NCBI GenBank assembly: GCA_015680685.1
Contig: MNCI01016470.1
Span: 922,256-986,255 of the forward strand
Source: Gnetum montanum
Taxonomy: Eukaryota; Streptophyta; Gnetopsida; Gnetales; Gnetaceae
DNA: 64,000 nucleotides
Reading direction: 5' to 3'
Below, one piece after another: positions 48,781 to 58,295 of the stretch (position 1 is the first letter of the stretch; each line of letters starts with the position of its first letter). The notes below the pieces were generated by a model. It was not told where the DNA came from, did not search any database, and worked only from the letters and a program-made list of their open reading frames with translations. The translations under genes were made by a program, and so were the position numbers.

Positions 48781-49089
48781 AGCTACCGCCTGCTCCATCC
48801 ATGCAGAGTGAACTCCTAGCCCAGCCACAGTAACACAAGTTCACCAACGCCATCAATCTACAACCGGTTCATTAACTGAGTGGTTTGGAACCTCATGCTC
48901 GTAAAAGACTATTCTTCTGACCCAATAGCCCTTCTAAGCCCTCACAAACTCAGGTAACTGGTCACCCTACTCCTACCTTATCCTTTGCAAACCATTCCAT
49001 CAGGTCGCCTTCAAACCAAATATAGCCCAAAATTGATATTGTTATGCTTACTCATGCTGTATTTGATTAGATTTAAGTTGGCAACCTTC

Positions 49090-49480
49090 CAAGGAAATTA
49101 GCTGATCTTGGAAGTCCTCTTATCTATTTATAGATTGTTGGGAATGAGCAATGTAAATATTTTCTTGAATCTGGTTCTGGTGTGAACTTGATTGCTCATA
49201 AGATGTATACTACTTAGAACTTGTCACCTCTTAAGAAGAGCAATATCCAATTAGAATTGGTAGATCAGTACATTACTATTCCTTTGGGACTGGTAGAAGA
49301 CATTGTGACCATTGTCTGTGGGTGGTCTTATCCTACTGATTTCCTAGTAATCAAGGTTGAGAACTGTAAGGGGGACTTCCCAATTATTATGGGAAGGACA
49401 TCGCTAAGCATTGTTGATGTGAGAATGAGCATCAGAGATCTTTCCCTAGAAATATCTAAGGAACATGCATTTGGAAAGAT
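49090..49480 (+). pseudogene. Aspartic protease domain of the second Athila-like element
   Basis: LESGSGVNLIAHKMYTT replaces the expected DSGSSVN active site, with Asp now Glu. It is followed by LGLVEDIVTIVCGWSYPTDFLVI and GDFPIIMGRTSLSIVDVRMS. A TAG at 49216 interrupts the frame, and the same MYTT* stop occurs in the complete element (17128), so that nonsense codon predates the split of the two copies or arose in a shared source. Confidence 0.75.
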
Positions 49481-50029
49481 CAAGAAGAATAACGATATTG
49501 ACTGCAATTGTGTGCAGAAACTTTGATTAGTGAAATAAGAATCTATTTCTGCATGCAAAAAGTATGCACATGAAGTAGATATTCAAAGGTGTTTGTACGT
49601 AGTACCACAAAAGAAGAGGGTACCTAGTGGTTGATCATTGATCCTAAAAGTAGCACAATGTGCATGGAACCTACTAGGAGCCTGACATGCACTTATGTTG
49701 CAGGCATGAATGAACTAGAGCAAGTTCATCACCAACTCTTTAATAATGAAAATGATGATACCAATTGGGGAGAGTTGGAGATCCTTGAGAATTTCAAACA
49801 AGAGTCCCTAGAGTTGAAAGCTCTACTTGCCAGCTTGGAATATGCATTCTTGAAAAATGGCAAGCTAATCATACTTAATTCCAAACTTGCTCCTAAGAAA
49901 AAAGCAAAATTGTTGAAAGTGGCCAATAGATGGTCAACGGCCTTTGCTTGGTTATATCTTGAATGTATTGAAATTGATCCATGGATATGCTAGCATCACA
50001 TTTATATTGATCCATCCATGAAGCCAAGG

Positions 50030-50760
50030 AGGCAACTATAATGGCGGTTGAACCCAAAATTGAAGCAAATCGTCAAAGAGGAGATCGAGCAACTCCTTAA
50101 GATAGGGTTCATCTACCCCATTGTGGATAGCGAGTGGGTCAACCCACTCATGATAGTGCCAAAGAAAGATGGTAAATGGTAGGTATGTATCAACTTTAGG
50201 CTATTAAACATGGTAACATTCAAAGATTATTTTTCATTGCCATTCTTTAATCAGGTGTTGGACATCATATCTGGGCATTGCTATTATAGTTTTTTGGATG
50301 GTCATAGTGGCTATAACCAGATCCAGATTGCACCAAAAGACCATGCCAAAACAACATTTATGAGTCCTTGGGGGACCTTTGCATATCGTAAGATGCCTTT
50401 TGATATGTGCAATGCTCCTACGACTTTCCAACATATGGTTTTAAGCATCTTTCAATAGCAAATTGGTAGCAGAGTGGAAGTCTTTATGAATGACTTCTCC
50501 ACTTGTGGCACTACATTTCAGCAAGCCTTGGACTACCTTGAGAAAGTGTTAAAAAGATGTGTGGAAACAAAATTTTAGCTCAATTAGCAAAAGAGCCATC
50601 TCATGGTCTAAGAAGGCATTGTATTGGAACACAAAATTTCTTAGGCAGGGATCAAGGTAGACCCTGAAAAAATAAGAGTCATCCAAGGAATCACCTATCA
50701 ACTAGAAATCGTCAAAGATGTTTGATCGTTCCTTGGACATACTAGCTATTACTAGTGATT
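50030..50760 (+). pseudogene. Reverse transcriptase of the second Athila-like element, catalytic Asp lost
   Basis: Reads EEIEQLLKIGFIYPIVDSEWVNPL, then FFNQVLDIISGHCYYSFLDGHSGYN, QIQIAPKDHAKTTFMSPWGTFAYRKMPF, CNAPTTFQHMVLSIF, then VFMNDFSTCG: the active-site FMDD has become FMND. Thumb-region remnants extend to 50760. Stops at about 50181, 50457 and later. An inactive copy of the domain at 17880-18690. Confidence 0.85.
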
Positions 50761-51388
50761 TATAAATAATTTCTCTATGATTGCAAAACTATTGGTTGAG
50801 CTAATGAAGAAAGATGCTCCATTCATCCAGATCAAGGAATGTGAAAAGGCATTTCAAGGCCTTAAGCAGAAGCTCGTAGAGACTCCAATTTTATGAGCAC
50901 CTAATTGATCCAGACCATTTTATATCATGATAGATGCATCTAATTACACCTTGGGAGCCTTACTTATGTAGTTAGATAACAAGAAACGTGCATATTACAC
51001 TCACTACATAAGTTGAAACACTGTGGGTGCAGAGTTGAATTACACCACCACAGAGAGAGAATTGATGATGGTGGTGTACACTTTAGAAAAGTTCAAGAAC
51101 TATGTGCTTGGATATAAAGTGTTTGTGCATACTAATCACAGTGCCATTCGCTTCCTCATGAATAAGCCAATAGTGAGTCCCCATTTCATATAGTGATTGG
51201 TGATCTTGCAGGAATTCGATTTCACAATGGTAGATTAAAAGGGGACTAAGAATGTGATTGCTAATCACTTGTCTTAGTTATGATGGAATGACAAAGAAGA
51301 GGAGAGTCTGCTCTTTGACTAATTTCTTGATGAACTTCTCTTTGCTGGTGTAATAAATGAACAATTACCTAGAGAACCAAAATGGTAT
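50761..51388 (+). pseudogene. RNase H of the second Athila-like element, truncated after it
   Basis: PFYIMIDASNYTLGALLM (first acidic strand), then LNYTTTERELMMVVYTLEKFKNYVLGYKVFV with catalytic Glu, TNHSAIRFLMNKPIV and KGTKNVIANHLS. The Asp of the IDH motif is Asn (HTNHSA). Stops after LLM and elsewhere. The reading ends at 51388 where the nested element begins. Confidence 0.8.
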
Positions 51389-52845
51389 TGTACTGTCCGA
51401 AATCGTCAGTCTTCAGCTAGAATGAAACAGAAACCAGGAGATCCCCGGACAAGCACAGAAGATCCTACCTTCACTTGAGGGCAAGCTGGAATTAACGAAG
51501 GTAGAGTACCTTGAACGGTCTGCACGCAGATCAGGCAAGTATTTCCTTGAACGTACACCGTTATACTATACGCTGGGTTATACGTAAACGACGTAACTAA
51601 TTTCAAACGGAGCCTAAACGTACAAGAACATAAACAGTAAGCATACAATAATGAATGCAAAATTGTAACAAATCTTAGCAAAGAAATGTGGTGATATTAT
51701 TGCGAAATGAAAGTTACAATGCATCGGTCTAACGTAGTTGTGAATCTGATACAAGGCGGACGAAGAGCCCTGGTGGATGCGGAGGGATGATGGTGTGCTG
51801 GTTTGAACTGCAGGCACATCGTGAAGGCTGTATGCTCAGCGTGCAGGGTTGAGGTCCAGCGTACAAGTTTTCATTTTTTGCTTTCTTTTCTCAGTGTCTC
51901 TGGTTTGCTCAAAATTGCCAACCATGATCTCATGAAAAATTGGGATTTTTATACAAGTTTAGACGTCAGACTTGAATCTGAGAGGGGATGATTGGCTGTG
52001 GAGTGCTAGACTCTCGGGTTGGGTGACATGTGGCGCGTTGACCGAGTGCGAAAGAATGAAATTTTACATGTGTACAGTGTGCTGCACGCCAGCGTATACT
52101 ACTGTACACTAGCGTATACACGTTGGGCGTATGAACTCAGCGTACAAACTTTGACTAAAACAAAAGAAGTCATTCGGCCCTCGGATTTGGATTCGGATGT
52201 CATGAGAATGCTGCTTATGGATGTTCAGCTTGGTTGACCTTGATTTGACACGGTTCTGGAGAGCTTTGATTGGTGTACTGGGCGTACACATTGCACATGC
52301 TGGGCGTACACACTGTTCATCTACGCTGGGTGTGCAAGATGCACATGCTGGGTGTATACGCTGAGCGTCTACGCTGGGCATGCAGGATGCACATGCCCAA
52401 CGTATGAACTCCAAAGTACATGATGTCGAGACCAAAATTCATCTTTCTAGAGCTCATGATGACACCTGATAATTGCTCTATTCTTGTGAGTGCTGTTTCT
52501 ATGCTGTCTTTGAGGTCGCGTGCTGGGCGTATACGCTGGGCGTAAACGCTGAGTGTACATGTTGGGAATATACGCTCGGCGTATACGCTGCGAATATATG
52601 TTGGGTGTATACATTACATACTGCCTACTTAGTGAGAACTAAGTATCTTGAGCTCCGAAGTTGCCATGTTTGATACCAGATATCGCCGTGGTCGTCTGTG
52701 GGTCCTAGGGAGCTGCTTCTTGTTGAGTTTGACTCTGCTTGAAGTTGTCTGTGGGGCCCTCAAGCTTTAGTCATGTTGGGAAGCGTCATGGCTTAGCTCG
52801 ACTCTTGTTGGAGAAGTACTAGGCTCAGATTTTTGTGGTGTTTCA
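51389..52845 (-). repeat. 3' LTR of the Tat/Ogre-like element (1,457 bp)
   Basis: On the plus strand it runs TGTACTGTCC...GTGTTTCA. On the minus strand it begins TGAAACACCAC, directly after the PPT, and ends GGACAGTACA. A minus-strand TATA box (TATAAAAA, complement of 51946-51953) suggests that transcription starts near 51915. The LTR holds many copies of a TACGCTGGGCGTA-like motif (52080-52150, 52262-52420, 52510-52620). The short Cys-rich frames here are products of this repeat and not genes. Confidence 0.8.
52080..52620. repeat. GCGTA motif array in the LTR
   Basis: Irregular copies of TACGCTGGGCGTA, TGGGCGTACAC and GTGCAGGATGCACATGC cluster at 52080-52150, 52262-52420 and 52510-52620, with looser examples at 51560-51600 and 51835-51865. 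TACGC..GCGTA is itself nearly palindromic, and GGGCATGCAGGATGCACATGCCC-type segments are inverted repeats. Several copies show CG-to-TG or CA decay. The same words fill the leader and first intron of the antisense gene at 58060-58830. Confidence 0.8.
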
Positions 52846-52917
52846 TTGGCCCCTCTTTGTTGATGCTTGGAGGAATCGACCTGAGAAGCATCGACAAAGA
52901 AGTACAAAACACCACAA
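52833..52917. repeat. Nested inverted repeat over the PPT/LTR junction
   Basis: Outer arms TTGTGGTGTTT (52833-52843) and AAACACCACAA (52907-52917) are exact complements. Inner arms TTTGTTGATGCTT (52856-52868) and AAGCATCGACAAA (52886-52898) match with one mismatch. The PPT lies between the first outer and inner arms, so the two-step hairpin spans the LTR boundary. Confidence 0.85.
52846..52860 (-). other. Polypurine tract of the Tat/Ogre-like element
   Basis: The minus strand reads ACAAAGAGGGGCCAA immediately before the LTR start TGAAACACC. The purine run AAAGAGGGG is a typical plus-strand primer. It sits inside a nested inverted repeat (52833-52917). Confidence 0.7.
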
Positions 52918-54180
52918 GCAACCTGATGGAGACATTGTCCTTTGGCACTCGGCCAGATGTCATCGTACCATGTTCAATAGTACATAGGATTAGGGAAATG
53001 AAATTTGTATTGGATAGGGAAATGGGAACTGTAGGGATTGGTAGTCGCTCAAGGGCTTATGCGTGGTGAAGAGGATGTCCAGGTATGTGTGCGGGTCATT
53101 AATAGCTATTGTTTAGCCATTTTTTAGTGAATTTTGGATCAAAACATGATGTGTACGTCCTTTGGTGGCATAAGACTCTTGTTTGGTATTTAAGAGGACT
53201 TGTCGACACAACCAAAGCCACATGATGATGTGTTGCGTTCTTTGGAGGAACAGGGCCTTTGTTTAGTGTTTCAAGGGAACTTGCTGGTGGAGAGCCAAAG
53301 CCATGCAATGAGATGTTACTTGATCGTTTGAGACATGAGCATTTGCATTCAAGACAACTGCCTTCCTGCCAAGGGCTTGCGTGGGAAGGGTCGATGTTTT
53401 TTTTTATGTTGTGGGTTGCAACTGCTTAAGAGTGGTGCAGTGTACGATAGTGTGTTCAATGTTTCAGGATGTACTGGGTATGTCTGGGATGTAATTAAGT
53501 AGACAATGTTAAGGGATAGGTGGGGTATGCAATGGGAGATGTACTAGTGAATGGCTTGATTAGTCTTGTCACGTGTGTTGTGAACAACGTCTTACCTTGC
53601 TGCTGTGACAAAGTGCATTCTTGTACGAACACCTCTGAGTGTCATCCTATAAAAACAACTCCAAGAAGACAAGAAACACAACTAGAGATGAAATTAAGGC
53701 AACAGACGAAATTCTAGGCACTGTATATGAATAGCAGCAATGTTGTTAGAATCGGCTGATGGTGAGCGAGGCAGCGGCTTTGATGAAGTTTGAGTGCAGC
53801 CACAGATCGGGCGACTAGAGATGAAGTGGCCAGTTTATAGTCGTAGCGGACTATCGTGGGTTAGTTTTATGTCATGACTCGTTGGACATTGCCCAGTTAG
53901 CGTCGTGGCGGACTGTACTTTGCTAGTTTCTAGTCTTGGCGGACCGTGATGAGGCAAACCAGTTTATAGTCTTAGTGGACTCTGGCGAATGCGACTGTGG
54001 CAGTTTAATGTCGTACCAGATAGGTGCTAGTTTATTGTCATTGCGGACATTCTGTGGTATCAGTTTATCATCATGATGCCAGGACGAGCTGTGGATCAGT
54101 TTATCGTCATGATGCTAGGATGAGCTATGGTATCAGTTTACCGTCATGATTCCAGGATGAGTGCGTACCTGAATCCATGC
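52861..54180. other. 3' non-coding region of the Tat/Ogre-like element
   Basis: About 1.3 kb between LTR/PPT and integrase with no conserved reading frame on either strand. It holds part of the nested inverted repeat and the CAGTTTA repeat array (53760-54170). Confidence 0.6.
53760..54170. repeat. Array of CAGTTTA-GTC-GGAC repeats
   Basis: At least eight diverged units built on CAGTTTATAGTCGTAGCGGAC, for example near 53830, 53925, 53960, 54010, 54035, 54060, 54105 and 54135. The last three are spaced by about 45 bp and read CAGTTTATCGTCATGATGCC. Related words recur in the protease-RT interval at 57762-57800 and 62910-63110 (TAGTTTAAGGCCATTTC), so the motif is dispersed through non-coding parts of this element. 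Confidence 0.75.
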
Positions 54181-55370
54181 TCAAACGTGGAACGGTTTCA
54201 AGAACAAATGGTCGGTCGGATTTGTGAGCTCATTCCCTTCCATGTTAGCTAACTTGAATGCTTCGTTGTTATACGCTTTGGTGACCAAGTAGGGCCCTTC
54301 CCAATTGGCTGAGAATTTATCTGGGTGTTCTCGAACGGCTTTGGGTATAAGGTCACCTTCTTTGATGGGGCGCTTATGAACATCGTGTTGATGGCGTTGT
54401 CGTTGTTGTTTTTGATACCACTCAATTTGATCGAGTGCACGTATACGTTCCTCCTCCAGCGAGTCCAAGTCAACAATGAGTAGGTCATTATTTTACCCTT
54501 CGTCGAGGAGTCCGAAGAGTGTGATCCTTAAAGACGGTACCTATAACTCCAAGGGTAAAATAGCTTCTGAACCATAAACAAGACTATATGGTGTTTTACC
54601 TGTGGAGGTCCGATGCATAGTATGATAAGCCCACAACACATATATTAGTTGTTCGTGCCATCTTTTCTTGGTTCGGGTAAGCATCTTTTTAAGTATTGTA
54701 ATGATGGTTTTATTTGTGGCTTCAGCTTGTCCATTGCTCTGAGGGTAGTAAGGGGATGCAGATGAATGTTTGACCCCTAGGCTTTCACAGAAAGTTCTGG
54801 TTTTGGCACTATTGAATTATGGCCCGTTATCAGTGATGATGGTCATGGGGATGCCAAAACGGGTCACAATGTTTTCCAGAATGAAGTTGCATATGTGTTT
54901 GGATGTGGTTTTTCTAAGGGGAATAGCTTCTACCCACTTTGTGAAATACTCTGTCGCGGTTATGATGAAGCTATGCCCTACATAAGATGAGGGTGTTATT
55001 GGTCCGATAAGGTCCAATCCCCACTTTTGAAAGGGCCAGGTGATTTGCGCTATATGCAACTCATTTGGTGGAACATGTATCAGATTGCTGTGTTTTTGAT
55101 AGATATTGCACGTTTTGGCCTTGGAGAGACAGTCATACTCCATGTGTGGCCAATAATAGCCCAAACGTCTTATTTTTGTTGCCATTGCTTTAGGTGCTAT
55201 GTGCCCTCTGCATAATCCATCATGTACTTGCTCGACAATGGTTTGGGCATCAGTGCTACTAACGCATGTTAATAGTATGCCTTTGTAGGATCGACGACAC
55301 AATGTGTCCCCTATCAATGCATATTGTCAAGAACGTTTTCGTACTGCGTCCTTTTGTGCATTCGTTAGGT
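54181..55370 (-). pseudogene. Integrase of the Tat/Ogre-like element, interrupted
   Basis: The minus strand from 55317 reads IGDTLCRRSYKGILLTCV, then the zinc region VHDGLCRGHIAPKAMATKIRRLGYYWP...AKTCNIYQ (last Cys replaced by Tyr), then the core WGLDLIGPITPS (first Asp), YFTKWVEAIPLRKTT, and IITDNGP (second Asp). A TAA replaces the codon after NGP (54814-54816), probably Gln. Downstream come SPYYPQSNGQAEATNK (third acidic residue), W...LIYVLWAYHTMHRTSTGKTPYSLVYG, and finally 54468-54181 with DKFSANWEGPYLVTKAY and the end FLKPFHV. Three or more stops disable it, but the catalytic residues are visible. Confidence 0.87.
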
Positions 55371-55371
55371 G

Positions 55372-56139
55372 TTACGGTGTTTCATCGTGTAGAAGGTACT
55401 CTTTTATGTCGTCATACCATTTTATTGCGTGTGTTGTACTAATGGATGTGATCGGTAATTCATTGAGAGTATCAGTTATGGGTTTAGCACAACTGATTAT
55501 AGAGCTAGGTAACATATGGAACATGTTTGGCGATATGTTTAGAGCTAGCGTGGCAAGTGCATCTGCAACAGTGTTATCGTTTCTGGAAACATGTTGCACG
55601 TCCATACTTTCAAATTGCTTTAGTAAGTGTTTAGCTAAATCACAGTATGGTTGTAAATGTTGCGCTTTGCATGTATAGACGTCTATAACTTGGTTTAAAA
55701 CTAGTTGTGAGTCTCCTCTGACTACAAGTCGTGTGATGTTGGAAGCTAATGCTGCCGTAAGGGCCCTAAGGAGACCTTCATATTTTGCTATGTTGTTGGT
55801 ACAATGAAAGTTGAAGCGGTAAGCAAAGGGTCGGATCTCCCTAGAGGGATAGGTGATGACGGCGGCAGCACTTCCCCCTCGAGAGGTGGATGCTCCATCA
55901 AAGTTCAAAATGGCTTTGTACTCATCGGGAACTATGTCTATCACGCTCATGTTTTTGTTTGGAAACTCTGGCTCTATTGTTGCTTGATCATGTGTTGGTG
56001 ATGTAGTTAGTTGGTTCGCTATGGCTTGACCCTTGACTAATGACTGCGCTATGTAATGTAGGTCGAATTCAGCTATTATGGCTTTCCAATGCGTTATTCT
56101 GCTTGACTCGTAAATGTTGCTGGTGATGGCCCTCAGCAC
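55372..56139 (-). pseudogene. Archaeal-type second RNase H (aRNH) and linker
   Basis: A 255-codon open stretch. The first part (ITHWKAIIAEFDLHYIAQSLVKGQAIANQL) ends the first RNase H. After an Asp/Glu-rich linker, YKAILNFDGASTSRGGSAAAV, then HCTNNIAKYEGLLRALTAAL, VVRGDSQLVLNQV and VSRNDNTVADALATLA form a complete RNase HI fold, with acidic residues in FDGAS, KYEGL, GDSQL and the last block. This resembles the archaeal/plant-type RNase H known from Tat-lineage elements. It may complement the degenerate first domain in removing RNA template. This domain itself has no stop; only its polyprotein context is broken. Confidence 0.88.
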
Positions 56140-56535
56140 ATTATCTTTACAGATTATGTTGGTTTGGTTATGGAAGAGGTAATGTCGTCATTTCTTTAGA
56201 GAAAAGACAAGGGCTAAACATGATCTCTCCACCTCGTTGTACTTCTTCTCATGGGCCACCAATGCATGGCTCAAATAATAAAAAGGAACTTCAGTCCCAT
56301 CGTCTTGTTTCTGGCAGAGCATAGAAGCGATGGACAAATCCGACGTGGCGAGGTAGATGTAGAAGGGTTTATTGTTCTGTGGAGGGTACACTATCGGTAG
56401 TTGAGCCAGTGCTATTTTAATGTGGTCAAAGGCTTCCTGGCACTGTGGAGTCCATTCAAAATGGAAATTCTTTCATAACAAATGGTTCATGGATTTTAAC
56501 TTGTCTGTCAGTTTTTCTATGAAACACCTGATGAA
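56140..56535 (-). pseudogene. First RNase H of the Tat/Ogre-like element, interrupted
   Basis: From the end of RT the minus strand gives WTPQCQEAFDHIKIALAQLPIV, then 56391-56188: MYPPQNNKPFYIYLATSDLSIASMLCQKQDDG, VPFYYLSHALVAHEKKYNEVERSCLALVFSLKK, then a stop and RHYLFHNQTNIICKDN. The catalytic Glu (NEVE) is kept. The first Asp region is weaker than in Athila-type elements. Stops near 56188, 56475 and 56536. Confidence 0.8.
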
Positions 56536-57668
56536 CTATAGTCTACCTTGTAGACCCCGAAGTTCAGTAATGTTGCTTGGTGGTTTTAGATTGATGATAG
56601 CTTTAACCTTATCTGGGTCCACTCGTATTCCTATTTCTGACACTACAAAGCCTAGCATCTTGCCTGTTTTTACTCCGAAAACACATTTCTTTGGGTTGAG
56701 CCTAAGTTCGTATTTTAAGCAACGTTTTAGGATCAAATCTAAATCTTGGATGTGTTGCTCTAGTGTTTTCGATTTAATTGCAATGTCATCTACATAATCA
56801 TTGAGTGACTGAAGTATGTAATCACTAAAAATAAATGTCATTGCCCTTTGATATGTGGCCCCAGCGTTCTTGAGACTGAATGGCATCATCGTGTAACAGA
56901 AGGTACCCCATGGTGTCATAAAGGTAGTCCAGAGCTGATGCTTCGGGTTAATGCGTATTTGGTTATATCCTGAGAAGCCATCCATAAAAGATAACAAGGC
57001 ATTCCCGGTGGTTGAGTCAACAAATTGATTGATGCTGGGTAGGGGGAAATTATCTTTTATGGTTGCAACATTGAGTTTTCGGAAGTTAATGCATAGGCGA
57101 ATGCTTCCGTTCTTCTTCGAGACAATGACCATGTTGGATACCCAATCAGCATAGTCAATAGCCCGAATGAAACTTGCCTGATAGAGTTTGGTGATCTCAT
57201 TGCGAACTACCAATGCTACCTCAGGCTTAACCTTTCGTGCTTTTTGTTTTACTGGCCTTAATTTTGGATTGAGTATAATATTGTGCTGGACGATTCGAGG
57301 ATCTAACCCAGGCATGTTAGTATAAGACCAAGCGAATGTTTTTATGTTGTCTCGAAGCACATGTTTTATGTCTCTGGCCAGTTGAGGTTGCAATAGTGTA
57401 CTCAATTTTAATATCTTGACTTCTCCATCAGGCGTTGTGATGGGGGTTTCAGTCAAAGGGTCTTCAGTAATGCTATTAGCTTCTATGTCGAGGGATTTTG
57501 TCATACCTTTGTAGCTGTCTAACGTTTGTTGTGTTGAGGCTATGACCGTGTCATCCATTGATGGACCTAAGTTGATGGAATTTATGTGGATTTCTCTTGT
57601 GATCTTTCCGTATGGTCCATAGATGGTCAATGGTGTGAATAGATGCTGGTAATCCATCGGGCTTCCTC
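56536..57668 (-). pseudogene. Reverse transcriptase exon of the Tat/Ogre-like element
   Basis: A long open frame. The N-terminal extension GGSPMDYQHLFTPLTIYG is followed by EVKILKLSTLLQPQLARDI, FAWSYTNMPGLDPRIVQH, VRNEITKLYQASFIRAIDYADWVSNMVIVSKK, LCINFRKLNVATIKDNFPLPSINQFVD, FSGYNQIRINPKHQLWTTF, TPWGTFCYTMMPFSLKNAGATYQRAMT, and the intact active site YVDD (56785-56796), then GKMLGFVVSEIGIRVDPDKVKAI. MPFGLKNAG has become MPFSLKNAG. A splice acceptor (TTTATTGGCAG on the minus strand) sits at the very start, at 57669. The frame stops at 56536 shortly after LRGLQGRL. RT copies the element RNA; the core looks catalytically complete. Confidence 0.9.
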
Positions 57669-57769
57669 CTGCCAATAAACAAAGGGCAGAGTGAGCTAGC
57701 AGGGGTTGTTACGCATTCTTAGGCAATGTAAATCATGTGTGCGTATATGATGGTGGTTTATCGTCGTAC

Positions 57770-58295
57770 TCGAATGCAAGGTAGTTTAAGGCCTTACCGG
57801 GCCGAACCTGTGATTTGATGATGTCTAATTGCTATATGATTTGTACCGAAGAGTTTGCGCCAAAATGTTCAGTGTGGGCAACCGAAATTGGTTTACCAGG
57901 GAATATGGTATGTGGTAGTGTTCATTATCTCGTCATTTTGTTTTGCATTTTCCCCGTACTTTGTACTTTGAACAATTTTTAACTAAAATTAATAAAATAT
58001 TAATAAAATATCAAAGGCGACGATGGTGGCGGCGGGGTCAACTCGGCGCTATATATATGGTGGAAGGCGTGAGCGTAAACCTATCAGTTATCAAAGGCAA
58101 CATGAACCTAAGTTGCAACGTGAGCGTAAACCTAAGTCGCAGCGTAAGCGTAGAGAAGAAAATCCCAGCGTAAGCATAGAGAAAGAAAGCCCAGTGTGAG
58201 CGTAGAGCAGCAAACCCCAGCGTGCAGGATTCAGCTCAGCGTGTAGGCTCTAACCCCAGTGTAAACTTGTGAGATTTAGCGTACAGGACGCCGGA
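57770..58295 (+). promoter_or_regulatory. Upstream region and leader of the antisense gene
   Basis: 58060-58290 holds repeated GAGCGTAAACCTA, CAGCGTAAGCGTAGAGAA, CCCAGCGTGCAGGATTCAGC and CAGCGTGTAGG words running right up to the ATG at 58296. A CTATATATATGG TATA-like element lies at 58049-58060, about 235 bp before the ATG, so the GCGTA words probably belong to the 5' leader. The motif class is the same as that in the element's LTR. Confidence 0.5.

Larger units (their letters stand above)
45451..51388 (+). mobile_element. Second Athila-like element, 5' part, split by a nested insertion
   Basis: 5' LTR, PBS, gag, protease, RT and RNase H follow on the plus strand in the same order and with the same motifs as the complete element. 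At 51388 the sequence stops abruptly in the RNase H to integrase linker: the segment ending CCAAAATGGTAT also occurs in the complete element (19309-19320), where it continues GATAACATTTTCACC. Here LTR sequence of a minus-strand Tat/Ogre-like element follows. The remaining part (integrase, 3' LTR) should lie right of the window, beyond the inserted element. Confidence 0.88.

Noticed and set aside
52109-52435. Cys-rich repeated frame in the LTR of the Tat/Ogre-like element
   Set aside because: It is created by the GCGTA repeat array; the frame changes with each indel in the repeat.
54770-55678. Several plus-strand frames across the integrase and RNase H region
   Set aside because: They are shadows of the minus-strand pol, which has clear motifs.
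57943-58173. Plus-strand frame before the antisense gene as an additional exon
   Set aside because: No compatible donor or conserved sequence; the region is a motif-rich leader.
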